Source of the DNA: Monarcha castaneiventris obscurior
Lineage: Eukaryota; Chordata; Aves; Passeriformes; Monarchidae
NCBI GenBank assembly: GCA_026261815.1
Contig: JAMPIT010000417.1
Location: 3,629,501 to 3,693,500 of the forward strand
DNA length: 64,000 nt
Direction: 5' to 3'
Shown here one piece after another: positions 38,746-50,690 of the stretch; within the stretch, counting starts at the first letter, position 1; each line of letters starts with the position of its first letter. The notes beneath the pieces are model-generated. The model saw only the letters and a program-made list of their open reading frames with translations. It ran no database searches and was not told the DNA's origin. A program made the position numbers and the translations under genes.

Positions 38746-41700
38746 ACACAAATGTCTTTAGAAAGTAAATCAGGTAATGGAACTGTTCAGAAATAGAATG
38801 CATGTTTGTACATGGTTTAAATGAAGTTTATTAAGTTTTAAAATACTGAAAACTAAATAAAGTCGTACAGAAGTCACTAATAATATGACAAAAACCAAAG
38901 AGCAGTAATTTTGGTGTCAATTCTATACCTTGGCAATTACTCCTTAAATAGACTGGACATTTCTTACATTAATTAATAGTATCTAAAAAAAAAAATTGTC
39001 AAAAACCATTTTTATTTTTCACGAAAAAAAACCTGATTTTGATTTTTTTCTTTTCCTAGAAAAAGACAAGGTTTATATCTAATTATGCACATGGGTAATT
39101 CATTCGTTCAAACTGACCAGTTGATTTCAGCTTACATGTGCATGAGCAAAGCCACATGGGTATGGAACTGGTACATGGATTGCTGTCTCTCTACAGACTG
39201 TTTTCTCTTGATACTAAAATAGCTGCAGGGCTGGATTTTCAGTTTAGCTGTAAGTGTTACAGAAGACACACCACTCCCACCACCCCCACAAAGGGGGTTT
39301 TTGCAGAAAGCAAAATCACCATATACGTTACCAAAAGGGCAGCTTTCAAATAAATTACCTCTCTACACAGTTCTTAGTAGCAGAGACATGATGAACAGTG
39401 ACATGGCTTTTAAATACTCACACCCAGCCTGGCTATTTAAAAAAAAAACTTGTGGAGAGCCCCTGCCATAGTGTTTTATTGTTTAGGGGACTGTACAATA
39501 TAAAAATGAAAAATTTGGAGACTGTTACACTACAGATCATTGTGATGACAGGAGATAAGGAAGGAAAAAACCCTCAAATCCACCATCTCTCCCTTCAGGT
39601 ACCAGAACTCTACACTAAACAAGTGTGCTAAAAGCATCCGAGAGCTTTATGCACACATGAGCAGGAAAGTTATTTTCCATTAATTCATGCTAAAATCTAA
39701 TTTTATTTTCTTCACCTGTAAAAGAAATAAAAAAAGGAATAAAATATTTCATTTTTCCTTTCACTGCATATAAGCATGTTCTTAAAATACCCTCTTATTG
39801 CCTCAGGAAAGGAAATGTTACTGTAAGAATTTCACCTTTTCTCATTGTATCAACTCAACCCCCCCAAATATTTCTAAAATATAATTACTGTTTTTCATAT
39901 TACAGCATCTGATCCAAGAGTACTTAATCTAGTTAATACTTTCAAGAAACATACCACGGTTATTTTTGATCTTCCACATATATCAACAGAATTGACCAAT
40001 TAAATTTTGCTGCATATTGAACAAAGGGATTGAAATTTTCAATTTGCAGTAGAACAAAAGTAGACTGATAAATTTTCTTGAAGCTGGGCCTACCACCCTC
40101 TTTCTGTTTAATCCAAGAGGAGGAGCAGCTGAGTATCTTTTTCTCTAACAGGAGCTCAAGAGTGAAAACCATCAACAGAACTCATGAAAATAACCTGCCC
40201 AGGAACCCTGCTTCACAGAGCTACTCATCTTTTGGGCAACAGTGTGTGCAGAGCACGTGGAGCTCTAACAAGAGCTTGGGATTTTCTGCACATCTCTCTG
40301 CTACATGTGTCATGTGTCTCTGAACAAGTCATGCCACTTGTCACTGCTTCAGTTTTTTCTCTGAGAAATCCCCCTCTAAGAACAGAGGCTAATGGAGGCT
40401 TCTGTCCTCACATATGCATCCTCAGTTCTCCGACTTCACCCAATGCATCAGCTCCGCCTTCATATTTCTTGGGAGAACACTCAACATGAAATTCCACAGA
40501 TTCTGTCTAGTTCAAGGGAGTTTATTCACCCTTCACTTTGTAAAGTGTGATGAACAATGCTTTCCTTACAGCTCCCAAGACTGGGAGCTCTGCACAGCCC
40601 TAACTGTGTTCGGGTTAGAAGTGAGGAAGAAAGCACCAGCTGCATCCCAGGCTTGTTATTTTACCGGTTGCTCAGGCAACCAGCTCCACTGTGAGGAAAC
40701 AAAACATGGAAAAAGTAATCTCACTGAAGGGGAATCCACGTAATTCAGAATTGGTATCCAGTTTAAAAAGTAGTGTGATGTTACCTGAGACCAGAAAAAC
40801 TGTCCAGATTTGATGCACATTTTACATCAAAAAAATTGTAAAAGAACTGATACTAACAACTTATTTCCAAACTGCACTGAACCATCAAATGCATTGAATC
40901 ACTAAGAAAGCTGAATTTTAAACTTGCTTTTTAGAAAAAAAATATTCACTGATATTCAGTAACACATTCATAACAAATAATGCATTAAAATATCTGGGAC
41001 TAATTTTTGTGATATCTATGCAAGGTTTATGGAAGCCATTCTTTTATTAATGTCACAGGAAATTTTATGTCAGTAAGAAATACTGTATAAACTCTTCTGA
41101 GTTGAATCACCCATCTTATGTACTGAACAAAAGCATAGCTTTATAAAATCACTGTAATCTAAATACTATCCCTATTGCAACAAATTAGGGTAATCATAGC
41201 ACAGCAGTCCTGGTACCAGCTTTCATTTTGCTGATGTGGTTAGGGTGATGTCTCACCAAAAAGAAAAAATTCCAGTAATCTATACTTGAACTTTTAAAAT
41301 ATGAATTAGTGATGGAATAAAGAATATTAACTATACTATTAATACTACCTCCCCTCCCAGTATTTTAGAAGAAATATTTACAATAAAGCCAGCTCTAATT
41401 TTAGCAGTCATTCTATAGCTGTATTTTACAGAGCTTTGTCTTCATAGATACTCTGACTTTCCTTTGAGAAAATGAGTATCATTTGACACAAAAAGAAATG
41501 TAGTCAGGGTATGTTAGGCCAGGACAATACAAGCAACTGAAGAGTTGACAAAGTTTCACAGCCAAGAGCTCAGTATTTAGCATATTGAATAGCATTAAAA
41601 AAATAGCAGATGCATGGTCATTCCTTGTGTTTTAGAAAGGGGGAATGGGTCCCTCTAAAGACAGGGGATGATTGATAAAAATGTTAGGGCAACAGTGATT

Positions 41701-44700
41701 AATTCCAGGCAACTACGTCTTAGAATAAACAATTATCAAAGCATCAAACACAGAGGAAGAAGCTAAATCATAGCAATGAGGTAAATATTGAAGTAGATAC
41801 TGCAGCTGCTCCCAGTTCTTCCTTTCACATCTCGGTTTGAATGTAACGTTCTAAGAATTGGCATTTAACCCAGTTTTTCAGCTACACGCTACACATACAT
41901 ACTTGGTTTTTTATGTACGATTTCCACTAATAAGAAAACAAGCAATAATATATCACCTACAATAGTGGCTGCATTTCATATGTTATACTTATATAGACAT
42001 GAGCTTATGTCTCTTTTAAGAGAAAACAAGTATTTGTCCACTTCTGTGTCACAGAGTAGCTTACAACAAAGACACATTCCTCTACTGTTGGATATAAGCC
42101 TTGCATGTTCTCCTTATTTGATACGAATATTCAAGAAGTCAGGATTCATACTTCAGCTTTTAATAGGAATTTAAATTAATACTTCTGTATTATGTTTTAT
42201 TTCAAAACATGGTTGTTCTAAATCACATCTTTGGCTGCATTATAAACTGAACTGAATCTCTCTCAACTTTTCAGGTTTTCCTCTAGTATTTTACTGCCAG
42301 CCTCAAAAGAAAAAACCAGAACAATTGTCTTTAAACACCACCTTCATTTCTCAATATCACAAACTGAAAGGCTTATATTGTTTGCCTTCACAATGCTGTA
42401 TTATGTATACACAGAAATGTATGCAATACTTCTCTTTGCAAAATAATAATTCTCCTTGCACAGATTTAAATTAATGACTAGAAGCACAATCATTCCCACA
42501 GCTGCTTTGATCCAAACATCATGAAACTCATTGTAACTACCCCTAACAGGCAGCTACCTCTGAAGAACACAATGGCAACTATCCAGCAGATTTATGGGCA
42601 GCGTCACATCTTTCCCTGCCACAGAAATTAAACTATACTCTTCCCTTACTTAGCATTTTAGATAGATAAAGATGTAACTTGTGCCAGTGAAACTGTGATC
42701 AGCTTCCGAATCATGCAGGAGCAAGAAGAGAATTAATATTAGCCATAACTGAAGACCTTTTGTCTTTGGTTTGTTGTTCATAAAATGTTGAATTTGTGTG
42801 TTGGAAACTCTAGGAAAACATGGCAATGCAGAAGCACGTAGAACTACTTGTTTAACTTAGAAGATTCTTTCCCTGCATTAAGTTTATAGATATTTTAATC
42901 AAGGAAATACTTAATTTTGTTTTTTTCAATGTAAGTTATACTCAACAAAGAATGTGCCATTTACTGTATGAATTAATCCTAATTATTATGCCAATAATGT
43001 CAAATTAAATCTGTATGTTTCTGTTCTTGAATCAAATCAGCTTTACTTGCCTTGCTTGAATCAGTTTGCATTAAGTACATATTAAACATTGGAAAACAAA
43101 ATTATATGCAAAATTTGGGACAAAAGAGTCAAGTAATGTAGACAGCAAAACAGTTTTAAATGGTACATTTCAGTGTTATGGAATTTGAAGAAAGGTTTAC
43201 ATTAGACTGGTATTATGAACTGACTCAAATATTTCAAACACAATGATGAATCCTTTGATTAAAAATATTTTTTAGAAACTAGCACTGTGTCAAAAGATAA
43301 TAAGAAATCTTGCTTACACTGAAATAAATGTCTCTGTAACTAAATTAACACTGACAGTTGTTTCATAAGGGCATGGTGTTTTACTGATATTTCCCTGAAG
43401 AAAGCTCAGTTTCCTGATAATACAGCAAAAACAGGTCAAAACTTGAAAGATGAGAATATTATGCTGCAAGTTTTTAATGCAGGGAGAGATTAAATTTCCA
43501 CCTGCAATTTTTGTGTTCATTTAATCTTCCCTGTAATAAATTACAGTACAATTGGCAGTGATTAGAGTACATTGCAATTTTCTTTTTAAAGATGCAAAAA
43601 GAGCTTCGTGAACACAGCAACATTTTGAGTACCAATTTAAATTCCTTGGAGTGAATTTTTACCATCTGGGAAATGCTTCACACTTAACTTATTTTCAGTA
43701 ACTCTTTGCAAAATACCAGGGCAGCACAGTTTTCACCAAACCTTTCTTTATCACAATTCTATAATTCCAATATGCTATCTAATTATATAAAAATATGCAG
43801 AATCACACTTGAACTGTAATTGGGAAAATTGCATCGGTTTTGCTTATTCAGGCTTTGAGCTTCAAACAGCTCTGGTAAATACTTCATTGGAAAGGTACAT
43901 TTCTAATGTTAACTGCACTTTTCAAAATAGTTTTCATATTTACTATGCATCTCTGGGTCCAGAAAGAGGTTCAAAGTCATCAAAAGGGGATATCAAAAGA
44001 GAATGCTCTGTATTTCCCAAACACTAACCATATACCATTTAATGATGCAAACACCTTTCAAATTTTGTATAAGCATCTTTCAACCTATTACATGTCCCCA
44101 TACAAGGTATTCCAAACCAGTACATTCAGTTTGCTCTTCACAGAAAGTTGGACACTCAGAAGAGAATGTCCCATTAATTTCTACATGTTTAACATGCTTA
44201 TTCTCAATGTTAGATTTTACATCATCAACCAAATTCACTAATGTTTTATGTAGACAAAAGCTCCAATAATGGATCCTTAAAAGGAAATGTATCATCTCCA
44301 CCCCAATACAGAAAGGGATTGTGGGATTTGCACTAGATCTGGGAAGGTTGTGAACAGAATGGCGACAAAATTAATAGCTTAAGAGATCCAATTTAGGCAC
44401 TAAAAACTCGAGAACTGTCTCTAGCACAATTCACAGATCCTATCCTTAGTGATAACATGCCCTGCATTCACTTTATATGAAATCTCCTTATAAACCATAC
44501 TAACACAAGCAGATACAATTGACTGGATGCCTCAGCAACAGAAATGATGACATAGAACTTCATTGTGATGATCTTACAGTATTTAAGAGTTCAGAGTTAT
44601 GCAGAAAATTTCTAAGAAAATGTTCTGAAAACAAGATTGTAGTAATGTGACTATAGCTGTGATGGTCTGAACTAGGTATCTCTTTCTATGGTTTTCTATT

Positions 44701-45210
44701 TATATCCTGCTGTGAATCTACACGAGGCCAGACTGTGTACTGCTCCTGATCTTCTGTGGATGTGTGAAAGCCTCCCACAAGACCTAAGGCCAGCTAGCAA
44801 GACAGCTGTCCAAAAACACCAGACAGAAACTCTCCTTGAACTCTCTCTATGGTAAGGACTGAAGAGAGAAACTCATCCTCTTGTCTTTTGGCATGTTATA
44901 CATCTGAGGAAAGGAGGCAAAGAGGTGACAGGTTCAAGTTATTTTGCATGAATCTGCACTGATAAGAAAAAGTAGAAAATACGAAAAACAGAACAATTTT
45001 TTCTAAAACCTCCATGCTTGTCTAATAACCATTTATCCAATGGGATTCAAGCAAACTTTATCATTGGCATGCCATGAAATGGACAACAGACCCTCCTCTT
45101 TCTCTTATTTCCCAGAGCAGATTGTGCCCAGCTGAGACAGACTTTTTGATGAACCTCCATCAGAAAAGCTTGTTGGCTCTGTGCCACAGCTTAGCCCATA
45201 AAGTTGTCCG

Positions 45211-45252
45211 AATGCTAAATCTTCAACTTAGAATGCTAAATGTTCAACTTAA
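45211..45252. repeat. 21-bp tandem duplication
   Basis: Two adjacent 21-bp units beginning AATGCTAAAT and sharing TTCAACTTA, differing at two positions. Confidence 0.9.
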
Positions 45253-48200
45253 AATTAGGAGTTACATATTATTCTATTTTTAAAAATTATACTTTTCCTG
45301 AGCAGAGACTGACTTCATATCTGAGGAAGCCACAGAGAATGAGTTATTTCATCTATGGGCAGAAGTAATTTTGCTTCTGGCATATACTTCAAAGCAATTT
45401 TTAGAATCTGAAACAGAAATAAGTGATGTACTGTGCTAAAATGCCCCAAATTGATTGCTAGCCTTAGAAAAACAGGAAGCATGCAGATTTAAATGCCTTT
45501 TTAGAGCACAGAATAATCCCAAGTCTTGTCAGTTAAGTGTGCCAGTCCAATTCAAACCTTTTTAAAATCACTTTTTAGTTCTATCCTGCACATGTTTTAC
45601 TTTAGAAATATAGATTTAGTTCAGAATGATATCCCGCTGGCTTTGAACTAATGTACTTCCCTCCAGTGTTTTAGAAAGAAAAAGTCCTTCAACGCTAGTA
45701 ATTTTTAATGTGTTACAGTCTGATTCTATCTGAAATCTGCTAAACTGAGAAAGAATATTTCCACTAATACCAATAAGTTTTGGATCAGGCCCATAAAGAA
45801 TTTTAACTGATAATCAGCATTTTAAACACATTTTCTTACAGAATTGCATATACTGTTAGTATCAAATATTCTACAATATCAGATATCTTACAAAACATTT
45901 TATTTTGCAAAATATATTTGCACATTTTGGCCTAAACAGTGACTTCAAAGAATAATACAGCATATGCAACTACAGCATGTAATCAAAACTCCTTTATAAA
46001 CAGTCTAATTTATTTTTCAGGTTATGAATATATAGGTGGTAGCATACGGAACAGTTTTCTGTATCCATTAAAAAACAGGTACTTGAAAGAAGAACTTTAA
46101 AGTACAGATGAGAATTAGCAATCAAACTGCTGACTCTTGTTTTCTCTTTCTCTTCTCTCTCCCACTTTTGACCTATCTAGTCAATTTTTCTTGTTCTTTT
46201 TCACTGTTTTTGATAGTATTTCTAAGTCGGAATACAAAATGTTTCTAAATTTCTCATCAGATTTAACATAATCATATTATTGACATTTACTTAAGAGAAC
46301 AACTGGACCTACTTCCATATCTTTAGTTTATTTTAATTTTAATTCTCAAGTTTACAGGGGATGAGTGGTGTAAAGAACGCTAAGAATTACATTTCCTTTA
46401 CAAGAAGAATTGTTTGCTTAGAAACTTTTTTCTTTTATTTTATATCATTACTGTCATTATCCTTGGATCATCAGATTTAGGACTAAGAGAACTGAAAGCT
46501 GTGCAATGCAGTCAACATCTTTTTACTATTTTGTGTATTTTTTCCCTAGTACTACTTTACTGACAGTATTTACCAATGAATTCTTTAAGCCTAATTTTGC
46601 TTACAGATATGATGCTAATTGTACAAGATCTGCTGCCTATGGTGCTGAGGCAGAATTTAATTATACATAGAGTGATGGGTGGGGGTTTTATATGTTCAAC
46701 ACTATTGCAACTCAGTATCAGTATCTGAATACCCATCTGGAAGCGTGAATGGCCTTATTGGTTATGATATGGAAGAATGGAAGAGGAGGAGAGAGCATAT
46801 CCAGTAAACAAGCTTGGTTTCCAAGAGCTGAGAAGAGTTCATATAGCTCCCATAAAAAGAAATAAAGCTCTCACAAAGAAAACACAACATGACATCTAAT
46901 TATAATGAGGAGTTAAAAACTTATTCAAGGCATAACAATCTATGATAATTTAAATTCCAAAAGGTAAAGAAAGGCAACAACTATATGACACTTTCTAAAT
47001 TGTGCTGATTACTTATGTAGTGATATAAGTATTTAAGGCAACTCAATATCATCCTTGGAGTAATAAGAGGCAGAGTAGTTTAGACAAAAATATATGACAT
47101 TATTAAACTCAAAGGGTGTAATTTAAAAGTCTAAAAAATTGAAGTATGCTTAAGAGTGTTTACTTCATCAAGATTCCAGCATCATGAGATATTCTTGCTT
47201 CAATGTTGTGTGTACCTCATTTTGTGATAGTGGTTTTCTTTCACTGACAGAGAAAAAATGTTTCCCCATGGCTACTGTTGCTATAGGTGATGTTTCAATT
47301 GCTGCTTTACTGTGGAAGAATGTTCTTCAGAGAAGGAATATATCAGTTCAGAATTTTCTGAAATCCTAAAATAATCATGTGTGATTATTTCCTGAAATAA
47401 TCACTAAGACGCGTTATGACACTTGATTGGAATTTGAAATAGGTCTGTTCCAAAATTTTTCTACAAAATTAAATGAGGCACTTATTACCTTGGTACTGCT
47501 CAGCTTATCTTTAATTGAGATTAGTGTTATTTCCATTTTCCCATCATTTTCAAAGTCTAGCTATATGATAAAAGGCAACACATCACTTGAGCACCAATGC
47601 TCTTGTAGTACCTTATCAAGAGTTTACTCTTAGCATTCCTACATGGATGGTAACCAACAGCACTCCATCTCTATGCCACTGTGAAGCATATAAATTCAGC
47701 ATTTGCCATAGAGTTAAAGCATGAAGATGCAGCAGGTGAGGGCTGGCTGCTTGTTAAACCACCAAAGCACAGCTGCCTAAACTCTCTCAATAACTCTAAA
47801 GTGATACTCTGTCCAAGCAGAACTTCCCCTGACAACATGTAGGAACCCAATGCAGGCAGATATGGGCTGTCAGTTCCACTGGCTGGGCATTACATTATCC
47901 AGGGGTTTTTTGCCTATAGGAATTACTAGAATATGGTAAGCTCTGACAGGGAGTACATCACTCACAAAGGGAATGAAAAGATGAACAGATTGCATATAAT
48001 TTTACAATATGAAAAAAAAAAAAGTTGTGATGAATATTTATTACTCTGTGGTCATGATATAAAACTACCTCATAAGTCACAAAAAAACTGGGGGAGTATA
48101 GTCCATGCAGTACATGCTGCTCTGAGAAATAATGTCTGTTTTTAGCTTTGTGAAAAATGCCTGGTAATAGAGGGAAAAACAGTCTTCCCTGCTCCCTGAA

Positions 48201-48258
48201 CCTGTATTTTCAGCACTGTTCTTCTTTTATGTTGTTACTCAATTTTTTTCTTTTTCAG

Positions 48259-48378
48259 TGTCTCCTTTCTCTTGCCTATGAAGATGACATAGAATACCTT
48301 CCAGAGGAGGAGGGAGGGGAGGGCAATTTTGAGTATCATCTCACTTTACCTGAGGGATATGAGCTAGCTAGGAAGCAG
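48259..48378 (+). CDS. Candidate exon A, plus strand, antisense to the long intron
   Basis: A 120-nt segment framed by a very strong acceptor (TTTTTTTCTTTTTCAG) and a CAG|GTAGGG donor. It is open in phase 0 at both ends and encodes 40 codons, beginning CLLSLAYEDDIEYLP and ending LPEGYELARKQ, with an acidic EEEGGEG stretch between. The residue mix looks like a real protein rather than translated intron. Its phase differs from that needed by candidates B and C, so no plus-strand transcript can be built from what is visible. Family not recognised. It could be an exon of a nested antisense gene, a decayed retrocopy, or chance. Confidence 0.4.
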
Positions 48379-49296
48379 GTAGGGGTTATTCTAATTGCTT
48401 GGATAGACAGCAAGCGATTCAAATAATTGAATATTTATGGTTTTAACATTTAATTCCTGGAATTGTTCCCAGAAAAGAAAAGCAAAACAATAAGGTTGGT
48501 TATACAAAACCTGTATCTCATACTTAGGCTTTCTGATATTTGACATGGTAAAAGGGACAATTAGAGCTTTTTCTACAGTTGAAACATTCAGAATCTGCTA
48601 TTTCTCTTTGTTTTTGTTCTTCTTATTTTTTCATGGTTAATAGGAGCTCATTTGTACTGAAGGCTTACAGGTGCATCTGCATTAGTGTTTTAGTTTGGCT
48701 GGGAAATCTCTCCATAATTTCTATTTATGGTGGTTTTGTTCACATCCTGGAGCAATCTTGAAGTATGATCTTGAACTGTCTTCCTTCTGGCTAAAATTTA
48801 AGTGGAAAGGTGTGTTCAAACATGAGCACTATACCTTTGTTTAGTTTTACGTTATTTACATGATTTGTTCTTCCATTATTTTTAAGGCACCGCTAGACTT
48901 TCAAAGCCAATATTTTAAGATCCAGCCAAGATCTATATGATACACAGGATTCATTTGAAAGACATGGTTTTTTATTTTTTGCCTTGGTAAGAGCAACAAT
49001 AAACTGCCTCTTAGAGGACTGCTGTGTAGGCAAAAGTTGTTTTTTCATAATTTCAACCCATTTATCAGAAAAAAAAAGTCCCCAGTGAAAACCTTATGGT
49101 CCTACTCTGGGAAACACCAAATTAGAAATAAAAAAGAAATTAACCTTTAATAATTGGTTATTGAATTCTTTGTATTAAACATTGAATTAGTATTCAACTA
49201 TAGTATTGGTTTACAGTATTCAATGGAATCCAGTGAACACTAAAACTGAATAAACCTACACCTCCTTTCTCCTGATTAAAATTTATGTAAGCCAAG

Positions 49297-49607
49297 CATT
49301 GCAGCATCACAGAGTCACAGCATAAGCTGATTTGGAAGGGATCCACAAGGGTCATCAAGTTCAACTCCTGACCCTGCACAGCACCATCCCCAAAAGTCAC
49401 ACCCTGTCCCTGAGAGCATTGTCCAAACACTTCTTGAGCTCTGTCAGGCTGGTGCTGTGACCACTTCCCTGGGGAGCCTGTTCCAGTGCCCAAACACCCT
49501 CTGGGTGAAGAACCTTTTTCTGATCTCCAGCGTAAACCTCCCCTGACACAACTTCAGGCCATTCTCTGGGATCCTGTCACTGGTGACCAGAGAGAAGAAA
49601 CATTACA
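49297..49607 (-). mobile_element. CR1 LINE, 3' end fragment
   Basis: Starts at the left with the reverse-complemented tail (CACAGAGTCACAGCATAAGC) and continues through reverse CR1 blocks such as GGTCATCAAGTTCAACTCCT, CTTCCCTGGGGAGCCTGTTC and CACTGGTGACCAGAGAGAAG. The 5'-truncated end stops just short of the CATA/TATG microsatellite at 49617. The 99-codon minus-strand open frame over it is a repeat translation. Confidence 0.92.
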
Positions 49608-49616
49608 GCTCTCAAG

Positions 49617-49683
49617 CATGCATACATACATACACACATACATACATACATACATATGTGTGTGTATGTGTGTTTGTATGTAT
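49617..49683. repeat. (CATA)n followed by (TGTG/TATG)n microsatellite
   Basis: About 35 bases of CATA repeats pass directly into about 28 bases of TGTG/TATG repeats. The second half is close to the reverse complement of the first, so the strand could fold into a hairpin. It starts ten bases beyond the truncated end of a CR1 copy. Confidence 0.95.
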
Positions 49684-50541
49684 CTGATATCTTGATACTT
49701 TGATAAATTAAAAGCTGCTCGGGGAGCATTGTATTTGAAGAAAAACTTAAATTTAAATTTTAAAAAGCAGGCATACTGGGCCCCAGAGATGTATTTAAAC
49801 TAAGCTAGATTTTTAATTAAAGTTGTACTAAAATGGTACGGTGAAATGATTTTTTGCATGTCTTAGGGTTTTCACATATAGATTGAGGCTTTGCATGACG
49901 ATTTTTCTTTCTTGACAAGCAAACAACTTGCAAACAATTGCACAAGGACATACTTCTCTACAGCCACTTAAAGCCTGACTTGTGCCAGAAATACAGATCC
50001 CATTATCAAAGGTACAATCTGCCTAATACTTTAGAAAGATCATCAGATGTGTGACACAAACTCCTTAGTGAGACTATGGGGAAGTCTGTGTTTGGTCTTT
50101 TTGATGACATGAGGTGTGTGTTGCCTCTACTGTTGACAAAATGGATTCTGGGAAGGAAGAATTATAGAGAATCTTGCCATTCTAGGAGATATGTCTGGAG
50201 GCACCAATTCTTAAATATTTTCTTTAAAAATAAAATACATAGGAGACAATATTATTCCTTGTGAGCTGTACAAGATTGATCCAGAGTTTTTTTCTTAACA
50301 GGGCACTTCAACATGACTTAAATATTAAGAAAGAGCATATATAATGCCACTACAGAGTAAGTCCTCAACACTTTCATCCTTCAACATCTACACCCCTGTG
50401 TATGTAAATACATAAACAATAAATAGCTTCTAATGAGATCTACAAAACGCTAACAAAAGCAAAAATAAGACTTTCCTTTGAAATTATTTAACAAAACTCC
50501 TCCTCTGATATAACATAAATATGCATAACTAGAAAAAAAAA

Positions 50542-50690
50542 GCCATGAGATTAGCTAATAGGTCAGAGCATGCTGCTAATAACATCAAGGTCGCAGGTCA
50601 GATCCCTGTAAGGGCCAGTCACTTAAGAGCTGGACTTGATGATCCTTGTGGGTCCCTTCCCACTCAGAATATTCTGTGATTCTGTGATTA
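50542..50690 (+). mobile_element. tRNA-Ile-derived SINE with CR1-like tail (TguSINE1-like)
   Basis: Bases 50542-50617 match tRNA-Ile(AAT) along its length (GATTAGCTAATAGGTCAGAG, TGCTGCTAATAACATCAAGG, TCGCAGGTCAGATCCCTGTA, GGGCCA), with substitutions in the A and B boxes. A short link leads to a CR1-type 3' end (GGACTTGATGATCCTTGTGG, GGTCCCTTCCCACTCAG, ATTCTGTGATTCTGTGATT). This tRNA head plus CR1 tail is the structure of TguSINE1, described from zebra finch and thought to be moved by CR1 machinery. The degraded B box and the fused tail show it is not a working tRNA gene. Confidence 0.85.

Noticed and set aside
882..45252. Short direct repeats considered as a CRISPR array
   Set aside because: Each is a single two-unit tandem duplication with no spacers, in a vertebrate genome.
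49194..49493. 99-codon minus-strand open frame
   Set aside because: Lies largely in the non-coding 3' region of a CR1 copy.
50542..50617. tRNA-Ile gene
   Set aside because: A and B boxes are mutated and the sequence runs straight into a CR1-type tail, so it is a SINE head, not a functional tRNA.
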